A stretch of 6,571 nucleotides of DNA from WVWW01 sp041568335. Lineage in GTDB: Bacteria; Acidobacteriota; Polarisedimenticolia; Polarisedimenticolales; Polarisedimenticolaceae. Positions 6,291-6,571 of this stretch are shown here, one piece after another. The notes under the pieces were generated by a model that did no database searches, was not told the DNA's origin, and saw nothing but the letters and a program-made list of their open reading frames with translations. Location: positions 1-6,571 of the forward strand of contig JBFFZZ010000174.1 in assembly GCA_041568335.1 (NCBI GenBank). Reading direction: 5' to 3'. The translations under genes were made by a program, and so were the position numbers. The number at the start of each line of letters is the position of its first letter. The first letter of the stretch is position 1.

Positions 6291-6422
6291 AAACGGTGAA
6301 TCGGCCCTGCCCGCGGGTCTATGCTGGAAAGGAGACAGATTGATTGTCCTCCGCACCGGCCGGCCGGTTGGCGGAATCCGGGAAGGGGACGATGAGTCTG
6401 TTTCCGCTATGGAGGCGTGGAG
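6291..6422 (+). other. Non-coding gap between the biotin carrier gene and the secreted-protein gene
   Basis: The 132 bases hold no supported gene. There is no stem plus T tract to terminate the upstream transcript. TATGCT (6320-6325), with a weak TGAATC 17 bases further upstream, could be a promoter, but the match is poor and I do not claim it. The right half holds a GC palindrome (listed separately) and ends in the Shine-Dalgarno GGAGG at 6411-6415, serving the ATG at 6423. Confidence 0.6.
6350..6375. repeat. Palindrome/hairpin upstream of the secreted-protein gene
   Basis: ACCGGCCGGCCGGT (6355-6368) is a perfect 14-base palindrome. It is flanked by TCCGC (6350-6354) and GCGGA (6371-6375), which are also complementary. 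As RNA it could fold into a 10-bp stem with a TG bulge (6369-6370) and a CCGG loop. No T tract follows, so it is not an intrinsic terminator. Given its place about 50 bases before a start codon, it could be an operator or a 5' leader structure. Confidence 0.45.
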
Positions 6423-6571
6423 ATGCGTTCGATTCTCTTCCCGGTCCTGGTCGTCCTCGCGGTCACGCCCGGTTTCGGCGCCGACGGCGACGCGAAGCTC
6501 GAAAGCGAGGGCGGCGGGCTGCAAACGGCGACATTCGATACCTTCACCGGCACGGTCACCGTCAACCTGCC
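6423..6571 (+). CDS. Secreted protein of unknown function (3' end missing)
   Basis: Only the first 49 codons are in the window. The ATG at 6423 is preceded by GGAGG (6411-6415, 7 bases away). The N-terminus reads MRSILFPVLVVLAVTPGFGA: one Arg, a hydrophobic core at 4-15, a helix-breaking Pro-Gly, then small residues giving a plausible signal peptidase I site near residues 19-20. There is no Cys for a lipobox. The visible mature part (DGDAKLESEGGGLQTATFDT, then a Thr/Val-rich stretch) is polar and looks like the start of a beta-rich exported domain, but I do not recognise the family. It is separated from the carrier gene by 132 bases and may be a separate transcription unit. Confidence 0.75.
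   Translation, partial: MRSILFPVLVVLAVTPGFGADGDAKLESEGGGLQTATFDTFTGTVTVNL

Noticed and set aside
5280..6524. Long minus-strand open frame (414 codons) spanning the DUF4340, carrier and secreted-protein genes
   Set aside because: It crosses three plus-strand genes with clear motifs, including EAMKMEN, and shows no protein-like features of its own.
6392..6571. Open frame starting at the ATG at 6392
   Set aside because: It is out of frame with the signal-peptide gene and becomes a run of Arg codons typical of a shadow frame, despite a GGAAGGGG before it.

Overview
This is a 6.6 kb stretch of high-GC DNA (roughly two thirds G+C by eye) with every supported gene on the + strand. The gene set suggests a Gram-negative or otherwise envelope-complex bacterium. 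It comprises a split biotin-dependent acyl-CoA carboxylase, an ABC-2 exporter module of the GldA/GldF/GldG type with a DUF4340 partner, and a Sec-secreted protein. I lean towards Acidobacteriota or a deltaproteobacterial-type lineage, but this rests on gene style and GC only and is low confidence. I see no tRNA, rRNA, CRISPR array, insertion sequence or phage gene.

Layout. Positions 1-906 hold the 3' two thirds of a biotin carboxylase gene (accC type), which begins outside the window. An 86-base gap follows; it carries a strong hairpin flanked by an A7 tract and a good Shine-Dalgarno sequence. Positions 993-4813 hold three tightly packed genes: an ABC ATPase, an ABC-2 permease that overlaps it by ATGA, and a large GldG/ABC_transp_aux-type extracytoplasmic protein. 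A DUF4340 membrane-anchored protein (4816-5781) starts 2 bases after the restored GldG-like stop. A small biotin carrier protein (5799-6290) with a textbook EAMKMEN biotinylation motif follows 17 bases later. After about 130 non-coding bases, a new gene with a signal peptide starts at 6423 and runs off the end.

How the genes fit together. The ATPase and permease form the core of an ABC-2 transporter. The GldG-like and DUF4340 proteins are predicted to be membrane-anchored partners with large extracytoplasmic domains. The biotin carboxylase and the biotin carrier protein are two halves of what is often a single acyl-CoA carboxylase alpha chain; here the four-gene transporter module lies between them, all in one orientation and probably largely co-transcribed.

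The clearest anomaly is in the GldG-like gene. One extra G in the run at 4542-4545 throws the reading frame. The normal C-terminus, including the terminal membrane helix, is intact in the next frame (4544-4813). Either the assembly has a homopolymer error or the gene is genuinely frameshifted. I found no convincing wholly novel system. The points most worth follow-up are this frameshift and the transporter module nested inside a split carboxylase locus.
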